Source of the DNA: Aidingimonas lacisalsi
GTDB taxonomy: Bacteria; Pseudomonadota; Gammaproteobacteria; Pseudomonadales; Halomonadaceae
Reading direction: 5' to 3'
Assembly: GCF_008079445.1 (NCBI RefSeq)
Contig: NZ_VRYH01000004.1
Location: forward strand, 419,591-483,590
Length of the DNA stretch: 64,000 nucleotides
Both the position numbers and the translations under genes were made by a program. Positions 37,017 to 45,587 of the stretch are shown piece by piece; the first letter of the stretch is position 1; each line of letters starts with the position of its first letter. The notes under the pieces are model-generated. The model made no database searches, was not told where the DNA came from, and saw only the letters and a list, made by a program, of their open reading frames with translations.

Positions 37017-38057
37017 ATGCGACACATCAATCCAAAAACAATGACGTCCATCGCACTGTCCTTCGGTCTCGTTGCCAGTTTCCCGGTGGCCGCCGAAACG
37101 ACGATGCGGATTGCCCACCTCAACCCACCCGAGCCGACGGAAAGCCACTCCGGCGCCATGACCGCCGTCTTCAAACAACTCGTGGAAACGGCCAGTAGTG
37201 GTGACATCCAGGTAGAAATCTACCCGTCCGGCCAATTGGGAGAAGATTCCGACGCGATCAACCAGGTGCGCCAGGGTGTCGTCGAATCATCCATCTCCTC
37301 TGCCGGAGGTATCGCGGAACATTATCCGCCTATCGGCGTTTTCGACATGCCGTTCGCCTTCCCGAACATCGGTGTCGCTACCGAGGTCATCTCGCTGGAC
37401 AGCGAGTTCGGTCAAACGCTCGCCGATGACATCCATGCAGAAACCGGTCTCAAGGTGATGGGTCTGCTGGATAGTGGCGGTTTCTTCCAGTTCACAAACT
37501 CACAGCGTCCCATCACTTCACCGGAAGATATGGACGGGCTGCAGATTCGCACCATGACACTGCCGACCCATGAAGCCATGATCAATGCACTGGGTGCCGA
37601 GGCCACCCCCCTCGCCTGGTCGGAAGTCTATACCGCGCTCGAAACCGGCGTCGCCGATGGACAGATGAACCCCATTCAGCAGACCGCTTTCGCCAATTTC
37701 GATGAAGTCCAGGATTACCTGACCATCAGCAACCACGTGATCACGCCCTATGTCTGGGTCGTCAATGAAGACTTCTACAATGGCTTGTCCGCAGAAAACC
37801 AGGAGATCCTCGACTGGGCCTCGGATATTGCCGTGGACGCCGGACGTTCGATGTCACGCATCATAGAAGCGTCGGATGAAGGGCTGCCTCAGTTGGCCGA
37901 GAACATGGAAGTGAACACCCTCAGCGATGATGCGCGTCAAGCGTTCCAGGATGCCGCCCAACCGGCGGTACGGGACGTCATCGAAGACCGCTACGGTGAA
38001 AAAGGCACTGAGTTGCTGAACGCCATGATGGCAGCCATCGAGGAAGCCAACGAGTAA
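37017..38057 (+). CDS. TRAP transporter periplasmic binding protein (DctP), system 1
   Basis: Binding protein of 346 residues with a signal peptide (TSIALSFGLVASFPVAAE). The DctP fold features are visible: IEVYPSGQLGEDSDAI-like segment (here VEIYPSGQLGEDSDAI), the carboxylate-binding Arg in DGLQIRTMTLPTHEAMINALGA, and LETGVADGQMNPIQQT. AAGGAG precedes the ATG. Last gene of dctQMP, followed by a hairpin terminator. Ligand unknown; a ureido or diamino acid is suggested by context. Confidence 0.92.
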   Translation: MRHINPKTMTSIALSFGLVASFPVAAETTMRIAHLNPPEPTESHSGAMTAVFKQLVETASSGDIQVEIYPSGQLGEDSDAINQVRQGVVESSISSAGGIAEHYPPIGVFDMPFAFPNIGVATEVISLDSEFGQTLADDIHAETGLKVMGLLDSGGFFQFTNSQRPITSPEDMDGLQIRTMTLPTHEAMINALGAEATPLAWSEVYTALETGVADGQMNPIQQTAFANFDEVQDYLTISNHVITPYVWVVNEDFYNGLSAENQEILDWASDIAVDAGRSMSRIIEASDEGLPQLAENMEVNTLSDDARQAFQDAAQPAVRDVIEDRYGEKGTELLNAMMAAIEEANE

Positions 38058-38086
38058 CGTTACGTCCTGTACAGCAATAACGTTCA

Positions 38087-38108
38087 AGAAGGGGCTACGG
38101 CCCCTTCT
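38087..38108. terminator. Bidirectional terminator hairpin
   Basis: Perfect nine-base arms AGAAGGGGC/GCCCCTTCT around the loop TACG, centred between the dctP stop (plus) and the LacI gene stop (minus). No long T-run on either side. Confidence 0.6.
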
Positions 38109-38121
38109 GGCATGCAGGCAT

Positions 38122-39168
38122 TCACGTGCTCTCGCGCACAGCCAGTCGGTAGCCGAGATCGACACGCTGCGAATGCCGCTCGCGCCCTGCCAGACGGTCG
38201 AGCATCATCTCCGCCGCCTTGACGCCCATTTCGAAACGCGGCAAGGCCACCGTCGTCAGCCGTGGGGTCAGATGTTCGGCCAGGGACAAGCCCAGGTAAC
38301 CACCAATGGCAACGTCTTCGGGCACCCGAATGCCCTGACGGTTGGCCTCCATGATCGCTCCGGCCGCCAGATTGTCGTTGGCGAAATGAATGGCATCGAT
38401 ATCCGGTCGCGCTTCCAGGGCCTCGAGAAATACGCGACGCCCCGCCTCGTACGATGCCGGCTCCTCGTTCTGAAACAACAACGTGCCATCGAGCCCCGCA
38501 CGCTCCAACACTTCACGGTGAGCCTGATAACGATAGCGGGCGCGATAATCACGCTCCATCCCCGTGCCCAGGAAGGCGATACGGCGGTAACCACGCTCCA
38601 CCAGGTGACTCGCCATGCATCCCCCCGCTTCACTGGTCTCGACGCCAACATTCATATCGATGAATGACGTCCCCAGTTCCATGAGCTCGACCACGGGTCG
38701 CCCCCATGCCTTCAACCGTTGCACGGTCGTATCTCGATGGTGCAATCCCGTCATGATCACGCCCGAAGGTGAATACCCCAGCACGGAGTCGACCAGCGCC
38801 GCCTCGCGATTCAAGTCGTAATCCGTTGAGCCAAGCAACACCTGGTAACCAGCATTTTCGAGCGTCTGCTGGATCCCGTGGATGACCTCGATGAACGTCA
38901 ATATCGACAACGACGGTACCACGACCGGAATGACCTTCGTTCCCGCCGACGCCAGCCCACCCGCAATCAGGTTGGGCACATACCCCAACACCTTGACGGC
39001 ATGATCGACACGCTCCCTCAACTTGGCGGAAACCTTTTCCGGCGTGTTCAGTGCACGTGACACGGTAATGGGCGCAACCCCGGCATGTCGGGCGACATCC
39101 TCCAGCGTCACCCGATTTTCGCCCTGATGTCGACGACGTTCCCTGTTGGCCAACTTCTCACTCGGCAT
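38122..39168 (-). CDS. LacI-family regulator
   Basis: Repressor-type protein of 348 residues. LacI helix-turn-helix and hinge: VTLEDVARHAGVAPITVSRALNTPEKVSAKLRERV; effector domain of periplasmic-binding type (VIPVVVPSLSILTFIEVIHG). ATG 39168 gives a normal LacI length; longer in-frame starts add an unlikely basic tail and would run toward the operator. Two identical operator-like palindromes (39228-39249 and 39460-39473) lie between it and the divergent TRAP operon, which it most likely controls together with itself. Confidence 0.92.
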   Translation of the reverse strand: MPSEKLANRERRRHQGENRVTLEDVARHAGVAPITVSRALNTPEKVSAKLRERVDHAVKVLGYVPNLIAGGLASAGTKVIPVVVPSLSILTFIEVIHGIQQTLENAGYQVLLGSTDYDLNREAALVDSVLGYSPSGVIMTGLHHRDTTVQRLKAWGRPVVELMELGTSFIDMNVGVETSEAGGCMASHLVERGYRRIAFLGTGMERDYRARYRYQAHREVLERAGLDGTLLFQNEEPASYEAGRRVFLEALEARPDIDAIHFANDNLAAGAIMEANRQGIRVPEDVAIGGYLGLSLAEHLTPRLTTVALPRFEMGVKAAEMMLDRLAGRERHSQRVDLGYRLAVREST

Positions 39169-39227
39169 GGTTCGTACTCTTACCCTCGTGTGCGTTTTCC
39201 CCATTCTCAGTGTAACCCAATACACAT

Positions 39228-39249
39228 TTTTTGGTAGCGCTACCAAAAA
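39228..39249. promoter_or_regulatory. LacI-type operator O1
   Basis: A perfect 22-base palindrome with core TGGTAGCGCTACCA (39232-39245), flanked by matching T and A runs. The central CG step and even symmetry are typical of LacI-family sites. It lies about 60 bases upstream of the LacI gene start and shares its core exactly with O2. Confidence 0.75.
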
Positions 39250-39270
39250 CTCCGTGCTAGCTTTTCTCAT

Positions 39271-39605
39271 AAGGTACGGGAGTTAGACCGAACAGCATGT
39301 TTGACGTCGTAGGAACGGTTTCAACCGCGATGCAGGGCGATACGCCCTGCCCGGTGCAGACCACCACCGGGAGCCTGACGGCCCCCACCGCGATGGAAGT
39401 CGCTACTACATCGAGCTGCGGAGAAACAAGACATGATGACAAATAACTATCACTCAAAATGGTAGCGCTACCAAAACGATCAAAGGCGTTCGCCAAAGCG
39501 TCGCCACGACAGGACCTCGACCAAAGGGTCGCGCTGCGGGCAAATGAACGCCCGTTTTCAGGACGATGCATCAACAACACGCCAACTCCACAGGAGAGAA
39601 CCGTC
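39271..39605. other. Non-coding region between the lacI-type gene and TRAP operon 2
   Basis: 335 bases with no credible gene. It contains operator O2 (39460-39473) and a perfect hairpin at 39332-39350 (arms GCAGGGCG/CGCCCTGC, loop ATA) about halfway between the two operators. I could not assign a confident -35/-10 pair. The length and the hairpin leave room for a structured leader or small RNA, which is speculation. Confidence 0.4.
39460..39473. promoter_or_regulatory. LacI-type operator O2
   Basis: Second copy of TGGTAGCGCTACCA, centre-to-centre 228 bases from O1 and about 133 bases before the dctP start of TRAP system 2. A pair of identical sites at this distance is suited to cooperative binding by a looped LacI tetramer or by two dimers. 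Confidence 0.75.
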
Positions 39606-40583
39606 ATGAAGACAATAAAAGCTAGCGGTATCGTATTAACCGGTCTCGCTGCATGGGGCACCGCCCTGTCAGCGTCGGCCGAAGAATTGGCCATCGCCAT
39701 TCACGTAGAACCGTCTCACGCCATGTTCCAGGTCGGCGAACGTCTCAAGGAGACGATCGAGGAAAAGACCGATGGCGAGTTTTCCGTCACCCTACTGGGT
39801 ACGGAAGTTGGCGGAGAACGGGATCACCTCGAAGGCGCCAGCAACGGTGAATACGAAATCGCTCTAGGCGGCTCCATGCCAATGACGCTCTACGCGGAAC
39901 AGTTTGCCGCCGCCGACCTGCCGTTCGTTTATGGTTCCAGCGAGGAAGCTCGCGAAGTCTATGCCGGAGAAACGGGCGAGTTGCTCAACGAACAACTCAT
40001 CGATAACGGCAACATGCGGCTGGTGGCTCTTTCCGCCCGCAACCCGCGCAACCTCACTTCCAACTTCCCGGTTGAAACGCCCGAGGATGTACAGGATGTC
40101 CGCATGCGCGTGCCGGAAATCGCCCCCTGGGTGCAAATCTGGGAAGAGATAGGCGCCCTGCCCAGCCCGATCGCCTGGCCCGAGGTATACACCTCCCTGC
40201 AGACCGGCGTGATCGACATGCAGGAAAATCCGGTCGATCTGATTCACGCCGGCAAGATCTACGAGGTCCAGGACCATATCAACAAGACCGAGCACGTCTA
40301 CTCGTTCTTCCATTGGTTGATGAACGAAGATTTCTATCAAGGGCTGTCGGAAGAGAACCGCGAAGTCATCCTTGGCGCCATCGAGGACGCTACCAATTGG
40401 GGTGACGACATGGTCGCCGAAGGACAGGCCGAGCTCTACGAGCAACTTCAGGAAGAAGGCATGACCGTCGTCGAGCCGGATGTCGCCGCTTTCCGGAGCG
40501 CTGCCGAACCGGCCATTCGGGACATTGCCGAAGACTATCACCCAGCGGTACGCGACTACGTGCTCTCACTGCTCGAAGAGTAA
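39606..40583 (+). CDS. TRAP transporter periplasmic binding protein (DctP), system 2
   Basis: Binding protein of 325 residues with a signal peptide (GIVLTGLAAWGTALSASA) and mature start EELAIAIHVEPSHAMFQVGE. The ligand-binding Arg region is VQDVRMRVPEIAPWVQIWEE, followed by YTSLQTGVIDMQENPVDLI. ATG 39606 has GGAGAG upstream. First gene of a dctP-dctQ-dctM-epimerase operon under apparent LacI control, so the substrate is probably a sugar acid. Confidence 0.92.
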   Translation: MKTIKASGIVLTGLAAWGTALSASAEELAIAIHVEPSHAMFQVGERLKETIEEKTDGEFSVTLLGTEVGGERDHLEGASNGEYEIALGGSMPMTLYAEQFAAADLPFVYGSSEEAREVYAGETGELLNEQLIDNGNMRLVALSARNPRNLTSNFPVETPEDVQDVRMRVPEIAPWVQIWEEIGALPSPIAWPEVYTSLQTGVIDMQENPVDLIHAGKIYEVQDHINKTEHVYSFFHWLMNEDFYQGLSEENREVILGAIEDATNWGDDMVAEGQAELYEQLQEEGMTVVEPDVAAFRSAAEPAIRDIAEDYHPAVRDYVLSLLEE

Positions 40584-40621
40584 CGGCGCGACAGCACCAA
40601 CTCCGAAAACGGTACGATCAT

Positions 40622-40650
40622 GCCCGCTCTCGCCGCACGGCGGAGCGGGC
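40622..40650 (+). other. Intercistronic hairpin after dctP (system 2)
   Basis: 29-base stem-loop: outer arms GCCCGCTC/GAGCGGGC, one bulged T, inner arms CGCCG/CGGCG and loop CA. No T-run follows. Placed 38 bases after the binding-protein stop and 49 bases before dctQ, it probably protects the binding-protein mRNA or lowers downstream expression. A 29-base hairpin with the same outer stem occurs at 59154-59182. Confidence 0.6.
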
Positions 40651-40699
40651 TGAACGATCCCGTTACGGTTTCTGAAATCATGGCCACCTGGGGGTTCAC

Positions 40700-41188
40700 G
40701 TGACCTTCTCGACACTCACCACCCGGACCGTCGAGCGTGCCTGGCAATTGCTGACCGGCATCGTGATGACTGCCTTTGCCCTGATGCTGACCATCATGGC
40801 AATTCAGGTCATCTCGCGCTATGTCCTCGGCATCGCCGTTCCCTGGACGGATGAAGCTTCACGCTATCTCTTCCTGGCCGAAATCTTCCTCGGCTCGATC
40901 CTGGCATTGCATCACCAGGAACACATTCGCATTACCGTGCTCGTCGACATCCTGCCACCGGCCATGCGCCGAATCGCCGCCAGCGTGGCAGATGTCATCT
41001 GCATCATTGTGCTCGTGATGCTGGTCGTCGGGGCCTGGAACATGATGGGCCGCACCGCCGGCATTCTCGCCAGCACCTTCAACCTTAGCTTCTCCTATAT
41101 CTACTTCATTCAAGGCCTGTCGGCGCTGATCATGATCGGCCTGTTGGCAGGCAATCTCTATCGCCGGCTCAACGGCAGGAGCGACTGA
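40700..41188 (+). CDS. TRAP transporter small permease (DctQ), system 2
   Basis: Membrane protein of 162 residues, GTG start at 40700 with GGGGG upstream. Four helices, including MTAFALMLTIMAIQVISRYVLG, then the DctQ motif WTDEASRYLFLAEIFLGSIL and a last helix with IYFIQGLSALIMIGLLAG. Two bases separate it from dctM. Confidence 0.9.
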   Translation: MTFSTLTTRTVERAWQLLTGIVMTAFALMLTIMAIQVISRYVLGIAVPWTDEASRYLFLAEIFLGSILALHHQEHIRITVLVDILPPAMRRIAASVADVICIIVLVMLVVGAWNMMGRTAGILASTFNLSFSYIYFIQGLSALIMIGLLAGNLYRRLNGRSD

Positions 41189-41190
41189 CC

Positions 41191-42483
41191 ATGGAAATCT
41201 TCATCATCATGTTCGTCGGCCTGATAGTGCTGCTGGCCATCGGTGTCCCGGTCGCCTTCGCCATGATCGCTTCGTCGGCACTCGTTCTGGCTTATGCGCG
41301 CGGCCTGGAAGCGATCCCGATGGAAATGATCGCCCAGCGTACGTTGTATGGGGTCAACAGCTTTACCCTGCTGGCGATCCCCGCCTTCCTGCTGATCGGC
41401 CGGCTTATGAACGCCGCCGGGATATCGGATCGCGTCTTCGACATCGCCCGCACCATGGTCGGCCACTTCAAGGGTGGACTTGGCCACGTCAATGTCGTTG
41501 CCAGCATGCTGTTTGCCGGCATGTCGGGCTCGGCAGTCGCCGATGCCGGTGGGCTCGGCTCGGTCGAGATCAAGGCAATGGAAGACGATGGTTACCCCAC
41601 CGGGTTCAGTGCAGCAGTTACCGCCAGCTCGGCCACCATCGGACCGATCATTCCTCCCAGCATTCCGGCGGTTATCTATGGCGCCCTGGCCAATGCCTCG
41701 ATCGCTTCCATTTTTTTGGCATCGATCATACCCGGGCTGTTCATGGGACTGGGCTTGATGATCATGATTGCGATCATCTCCCATCGCCGTGGTTATCCGA
41801 CGCGCGCACGAGCCCGCCTAGGCGAGTTCATCAGCGCCTTGTCACGCGGCATGCTGCCCATGCTGACACCGCTGATCATCATCGTCGGCATTCTCTCGGG
41901 CATTTTCACGCCGACGGAAGCCTCGGTAGTCGCATTACTCTACTGCATGATCATCTCGTTCATGGTCTACCGTTCCATCAGCTTTCGGGACTTCCTGGGC
42001 ATTCTGAAAGCCACCGCCATCGATACCGCAGCGTTGCTTTTCATCATCGCCGGCAGCGCCTTGTACAGTTGGGTCCTCGCCCGCTACCAGGTGACCGCGC
42101 TGGTCGCCGACTTCTTGCTGGCCACAGTGACCGACCCACTGGCCCTGTTGCTGATACTGGCCCTGTTCATCCTGTTGATCGGCTTGTTCATCGACTCGGT
42201 TCCCGCACTGTTTCTGCTGACACCATTGTTGGTACCGGTCGTGGTCCAGTACGGCATCGACCCCGTTCACTTCGGTGTCGTCATGATCTTTACCTTGATG
42301 ATCGGATTGATAACGCCCCCCGTAGGGACCGTGCTCTTCACGATACAGAAGATCACCAACATGTCGTTTTCGGACCTGGTACGCGAAACCATACCCTTTT
42401 ATATCCCGTTGTTCGCCGTACTGCTGATCATCACCTGCTTTCCGTCGATCGTCATGTTCCTGCCCAACCTGGTCTTCAACTGA
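41191..42483 (+). CDS. TRAP transporter large permease (DctM), system 2
   Basis: Permease of 430 residues with about 12 hydrophobic segments. Family motifs: LLAIPAFLLIGRLMNAAGIS, LFAGMSGSAVADAGGLG, TIGPIIPPSIPAVIYGAL and LITPPVGTVLFTIQKI. AGGAG lies before the ATG. Couples Na+ to import of the ligand delivered by the upstream DctP. Confidence 0.94.
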   Translation: MEIFIIMFVGLIVLLAIGVPVAFAMIASSALVLAYARGLEAIPMEMIAQRTLYGVNSFTLLAIPAFLLIGRLMNAAGISDRVFDIARTMVGHFKGGLGHVNVVASMLFAGMSGSAVADAGGLGSVEIKAMEDDGYPTGFSAAVTASSATIGPIIPPSIPAVIYGALANASIASIFLASIIPGLFMGLGLMIMIAIISHRRGYPTRARARLGEFISALSRGMLPMLTPLIIIVGILSGIFTPTEASVVALLYCMIISFMVYRSISFRDFLGILKATAIDTAALLFIIAGSALYSWVLARYQVTALVADFLLATVTDPLALLLILALFILLIGLFIDSVPALFLLTPLLVPVVVQYGIDPVHFGVVMIFTLMIGLITPPVGTVLFTIQKITNMSFSDLVRETIPFYIPLFAVLLIITCFPSIVMFLPNLVFN

Positions 42484-42520
42484 TGCACGGCCAAGCACCA
42501 TCCAAGAGGAGAATCCAACC

Positions 42521-43474
42521 ATGGCAGTACTGATTACCGGAGGCCTCGGCCACGTCGGTTCCTGGGTCGCCTACCAGCTCGCCAAGCAAGGCAAAAAGAT
42601 CATCATCTGCGACATGGCCGCCGGTCACTTCGATCGCCTGGAACTCGACTACCTGGAGGAAGTGCGCGACCAGCTAGTCCTGGAAAGCGTCGATGTACTC
42701 GACTATCACACCATGTTCGAGACGCTGCTACGTCATCGCGATGAGTTGGAAGGGGTCATTCACGGCGTATCTGTGATTGCAGGCCCTCATTTCCAGCAAC
42801 GTCCCTTCAAGCATATTTCGATCAATGCCACCGGCACACTGAACGTGCTCGAAATCTGCCGCATCCTCGGTATCGAGCGCATCGTCAACATGAGCTCCGG
42901 TGCCGTTTACGGCGATGCACCTGGCGGTCAGACCGAGGCAACGCCCTACAAGGCAACCGATCTCTACGGTGCCACCAAGATCGCCGGTGAACTCTATGGC
43001 ATTCAATACAGTGACACCTACGGGATGGACGTCCGAAATGCGCGCCTGTTCTTCGTTTACGGCCCGGGTAAACGTCCATCGCATATGCATCCGGTCTATC
43101 AGGCGCTGTTCGGCCCTCTGGAAGGAATGGATGACATCCGTTCCGAGAATGGAGCCGACCAGGCATTGGACTGGACCCATGTCGAGGACACCGCCCGAGG
43201 CATCGTCCTGCTGTTCCAGAAAGATCACGTCAGTGAACGCAACTTCAATATCTCCAGTGGTGTCACCATCGACCATCGGGAGCTCGTCGACCACGTCGCC
43301 GATACCCTCGGCAAGCGCGCCAACGTCACGCTGGGGCCGGGCCCATTCGCCGGCCGTGGCTCGCCACTGGATATCACGCTGGCACGTCGCGAACTCGGCT
43401 TCGCCCCGGTCTACACCGACATAAAGGCTGGACTGGCGGATTACCGACGGTGGCTGCAAGGTCTCAGATCTTGA
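42521..43474 (+). CDS. NAD-dependent epimerase/dehydratase family protein
   Basis: Extended short-chain dehydrogenase of 317 residues. Dinucleotide-binding GGLGHVGSW at residues 7-15 with an acidic residue ending strand 2 (IICDMA), favouring NAD; catalytic Ser in NMSSGAVYGD and YxxxK as YGATKIAGE. AGAGGAG precedes the ATG, 37 bases after dctM, so it is the enzyme of the LacI/TRAP operon. It could be a uronate dehydrogenase-like or sugar-acid epimerase; the exact reaction is unknown. Confidence 0.85.
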   Translation: MAVLITGGLGHVGSWVAYQLAKQGKKIIICDMAAGHFDRLELDYLEEVRDQLVLESVDVLDYHTMFETLLRHRDELEGVIHGVSVIAGPHFQQRPFKHISINATGTLNVLEICRILGIERIVNMSSGAVYGDAPGGQTEATPYKATDLYGATKIAGELYGIQYSDTYGMDVRNARLFFVYGPGKRPSHMHPVYQALFGPLEGMDDIRSENGADQALDWTHVEDTARGIVLLFQKDHVSERNFNISSGVTIDHRELVDHVADTLGKRANVTLGPGPFAGRGSPLDITLARRELGFAPVYTDIKAGLADYRRWLQGLRS

Positions 43475-43511
43475 GCCAGGCATGATGGCAGGTGTGGCAT
43501 AAGGGCAGCGA

Positions 43512-44417
43512 CTAAACGAAAAACGGTTCGGTAAAATCAGCGGCATCACGCAATCGCTGGGCTAACTCATCCAGCAGCTTGATGCGTACACCATCGTGGT
43601 AGAACGCATGATAGCTGATATCCGGCAGTGAAGGCGTGGTGTCGATAACCACCAGCGACTCATTTCTCGCCAAGCGTTGCACACAACGCTTGGGTAGTAC
43701 GCTGATGCCACGCCCCGCCGTGACCAAGCCCACCAAAGCGAGCAGGTTATCCGCCGTCAACGTCGCCGCCCCCATTCCTTGATGGTATAACCAGCGGTTG
43801 ATGTGTTGCGCGAAACCGGAACGCTTGCCTTGGCCGATCAGCGTGTAATCGTCTAGCATACTGATCGGTAAGGGCTGGGGGGCTTCTACCGCTCCCTCGC
43901 ACGCCATCAGCGCCATTTCCACATCTTCGATCCTACGCGTTTCCACTCCAGGTTGAGCGAAAGCTTCCGGCATGAACGGGATCACGACCAGATCGAGTTC
44001 GTCATCCTGAAACTGCTGATACAGCGTCCGGCTCATGTCGATGGTGATATCCAGTCGTACCTCAGGGCGCTCGACCGTATAGTCGCTCAGGAAGTTAGGT
44101 AGCCATGTCAACGCCGCCAATTCGGTAAAACCGATACGTACCCGATGAAACGTGCGTTCGGACTCTCGGTTCAACTCATGGATTTTCTGTGCATTTCCCA
44201 GTGTCGAGTAAGCAAGCTCGAGTATGCGCTCGCCATCTTCCGTCAGCCGCGCCACTCGATGGGAACGATCGAATAGCCGTAAGCCAGTGGAGTCTTCCAG
44301 TTCGGAAATGCGCTTGGAGACCGTCGATTGAGTGGCATTCAACCGTTGCGCAGCACGTTCGAACGTTCCCAATTCGACGACTTGCACGAATGCCTGAAGT
44401 TGCTTGAGCGTCAACAT
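43512..44417 (-). CDS. LysR-family regulator of TTT system 2
   Basis: Regulator of 301 residues: helix-turn-helix LKQLQAFVQVVELGTFERAA, LNATQSTVSKRISELEDSTG, LFDRSHRVARLTEDGERIL, then a substrate-binding effector domain. It is divergent from a TctC gene with 158 bases between, the normal LysR arrangement, so it probably activates TctCBA plus the PLP enzyme downstream. Confidence 0.9.
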   Translation of the reverse strand: MLTLKQLQAFVQVVELGTFERAAQRLNATQSTVSKRISELEDSTGLRLFDRSHRVARLTEDGERILELAYSTLGNAQKIHELNRESERTFHRVRIGFTELAALTWLPNFLSDYTVERPEVRLDITIDMSRTLYQQFQDDELDLVVIPFMPEAFAQPGVETRRIEDVEMALMACEGAVEAPQPLPISMLDDYTLIGQGKRSGFAQHINRWLYHQGMGAATLTADNLLALVGLVTAGRGISVLPKRCVQRLARNESLVVIDTTPSLPDISYHAFYHDGVRIKLLDELAQRLRDAADFTEPFFV

Positions 44418-44443
44418 AGCGACTCATCATCACATGAAAAAAA

Positions 44444-44481
44444 CGAATATTATTTTATGAAACTTATTCGCTTTTATGAAA
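44444..44481. promoter_or_regulatory. Direct repeats and inverted repeat in the LysR/tctC region
   Basis: TTTTATGAAA occurs at 44453-44462 and again at 44472-44481, a period of 19 bases. CGAATA (44444-44449) and TATTCG (44465-44470) form an overlapping inverted repeat. The region is AT-rich against GC-rich genes and close to the LysR start, so it is a likely binding and promoter site. Confidence 0.45.
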
Positions 44482-44575
44482 GCATTAATACTCAGTACGA
44501 TGATCAAGCACCTGTAGCGGTGCGCTCCAGCAAGTAGGCCAATTCCAGAACACAACAGCAATAAGGAGTCTCCCG

Positions 44576-45568
44576 ATGGTGGGAAAACAACGAATCACCC
44601 AATGGTTCCCGCTCACCGCAATGGCCGCGCTCATCAGCGTAGGTACCGCCACGACGACCCTAGCGGCAGACTACCCGGAAAAACCCATCCAGCTCATCGT
44701 CTCTTATGGAGAAGGTGGTAGCACCGACACCATGGCACGGATTTTCGCCAAATATGCCGAGGACGTCATCGGCGAACGCATGGTAGTGGTCAACAAGCCA
44801 GGCGCAGGCGGCGAACTGGGTTGGGTCCATCTAGCCAATGCCGAGCCAGATGGTTACACCATCGGGCTCATAAACTCTCCCGTCGTGGAGGTCTATCCAT
44901 TCACGCGTGAAGACACTGTTGGATACGAGTACGAAGCCATTCGCCCATTGGCCAATGTGGTGACTGACCCGGGGATCCTGGCGGTCGACGCAGACAGTCC
45001 CTATCAGGATCTGGATGCCTTCGTGACAGCGGCTCAGGACGACCCTGACTCGATCACCGTTTCACACGAGGGTGTCGGTGGTGATGACCACCTGGCCGCG
45101 ATCAATTTTGCCAAAGAAGCGAACCTCGACCTCAATTTCGTCACCTTCAATGGCAATGCCGAAGCGACAGCGGCCCTGCTGGGCGGACACATCACTGCTT
45201 TCGAAGGCAATATGTCGGAAGCCGCATCACAAGTTCAAGAAGGTGAAATCCGGGCACTGGCCGTCTGGTCCGATGAGCGGATGGATGCCATCCCCGACGT
45301 CCCCACTGGGAAAGAGCAGGGATATGACGTCGAAGCAGCCGCCTCACGCGGTTTCGCCGTGCCGGCGGATGTTCCGCAGGATATCTATGACAAGCTCCTC
45401 GACGTCATGCAGGAAGTCATCGAAGACCCCGAGTTCCGTGACGAGATGGCCGCACTCAACATGCCGGTCAACCCAATCTACGGCCAGGACTATGCTGACT
45501 TCCTGGATGCGAGTCATGAACGCCTGAAAGCGCTATGGGAAGAGGATCCCTGGATCGACGCAGAATAA
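44576..45568 (+). CDS. Tripartite tricarboxylate transporter binding protein (TctC), system 2
   Basis: Bug-family binding protein of 330 residues, signal region LTAMAALISVGTATTTLAAD, mature start YPEKPIQLIVSYGEGGSTDTMARIF (family loop), then VVVNKPGAGGELGWVHLANA and the C-terminal segment VPADVPQDIYDKLLDVMQEV. AAGGAG lies before the ATG. Paired with a PLP enzyme three genes downstream. Ligand unknown. Confidence 0.92.
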   Translation: MVGKQRITQWFPLTAMAALISVGTATTTLAADYPEKPIQLIVSYGEGGSTDTMARIFAKYAEDVIGERMVVVNKPGAGGELGWVHLANAEPDGYTIGLINSPVVEVYPFTREDTVGYEYEAIRPLANVVTDPGILAVDADSPYQDLDAFVTAAQDDPDSITVSHEGVGGDDHLAAINFAKEANLDLNFVTFNGNAEATAALLGGHITAFEGNMSEAASQVQEGEIRALAVWSDERMDAIPDVPTGKEQGYDVEAAASRGFAVPADVPQDIYDKLLDVMQEVIEDPEFRDEMAALNMPVNPIYGQDYADFLDASHERLKALWEEDPWIDAE

Positions 45569-45587
45569 CGCATTCAGGAGCGTGGAC

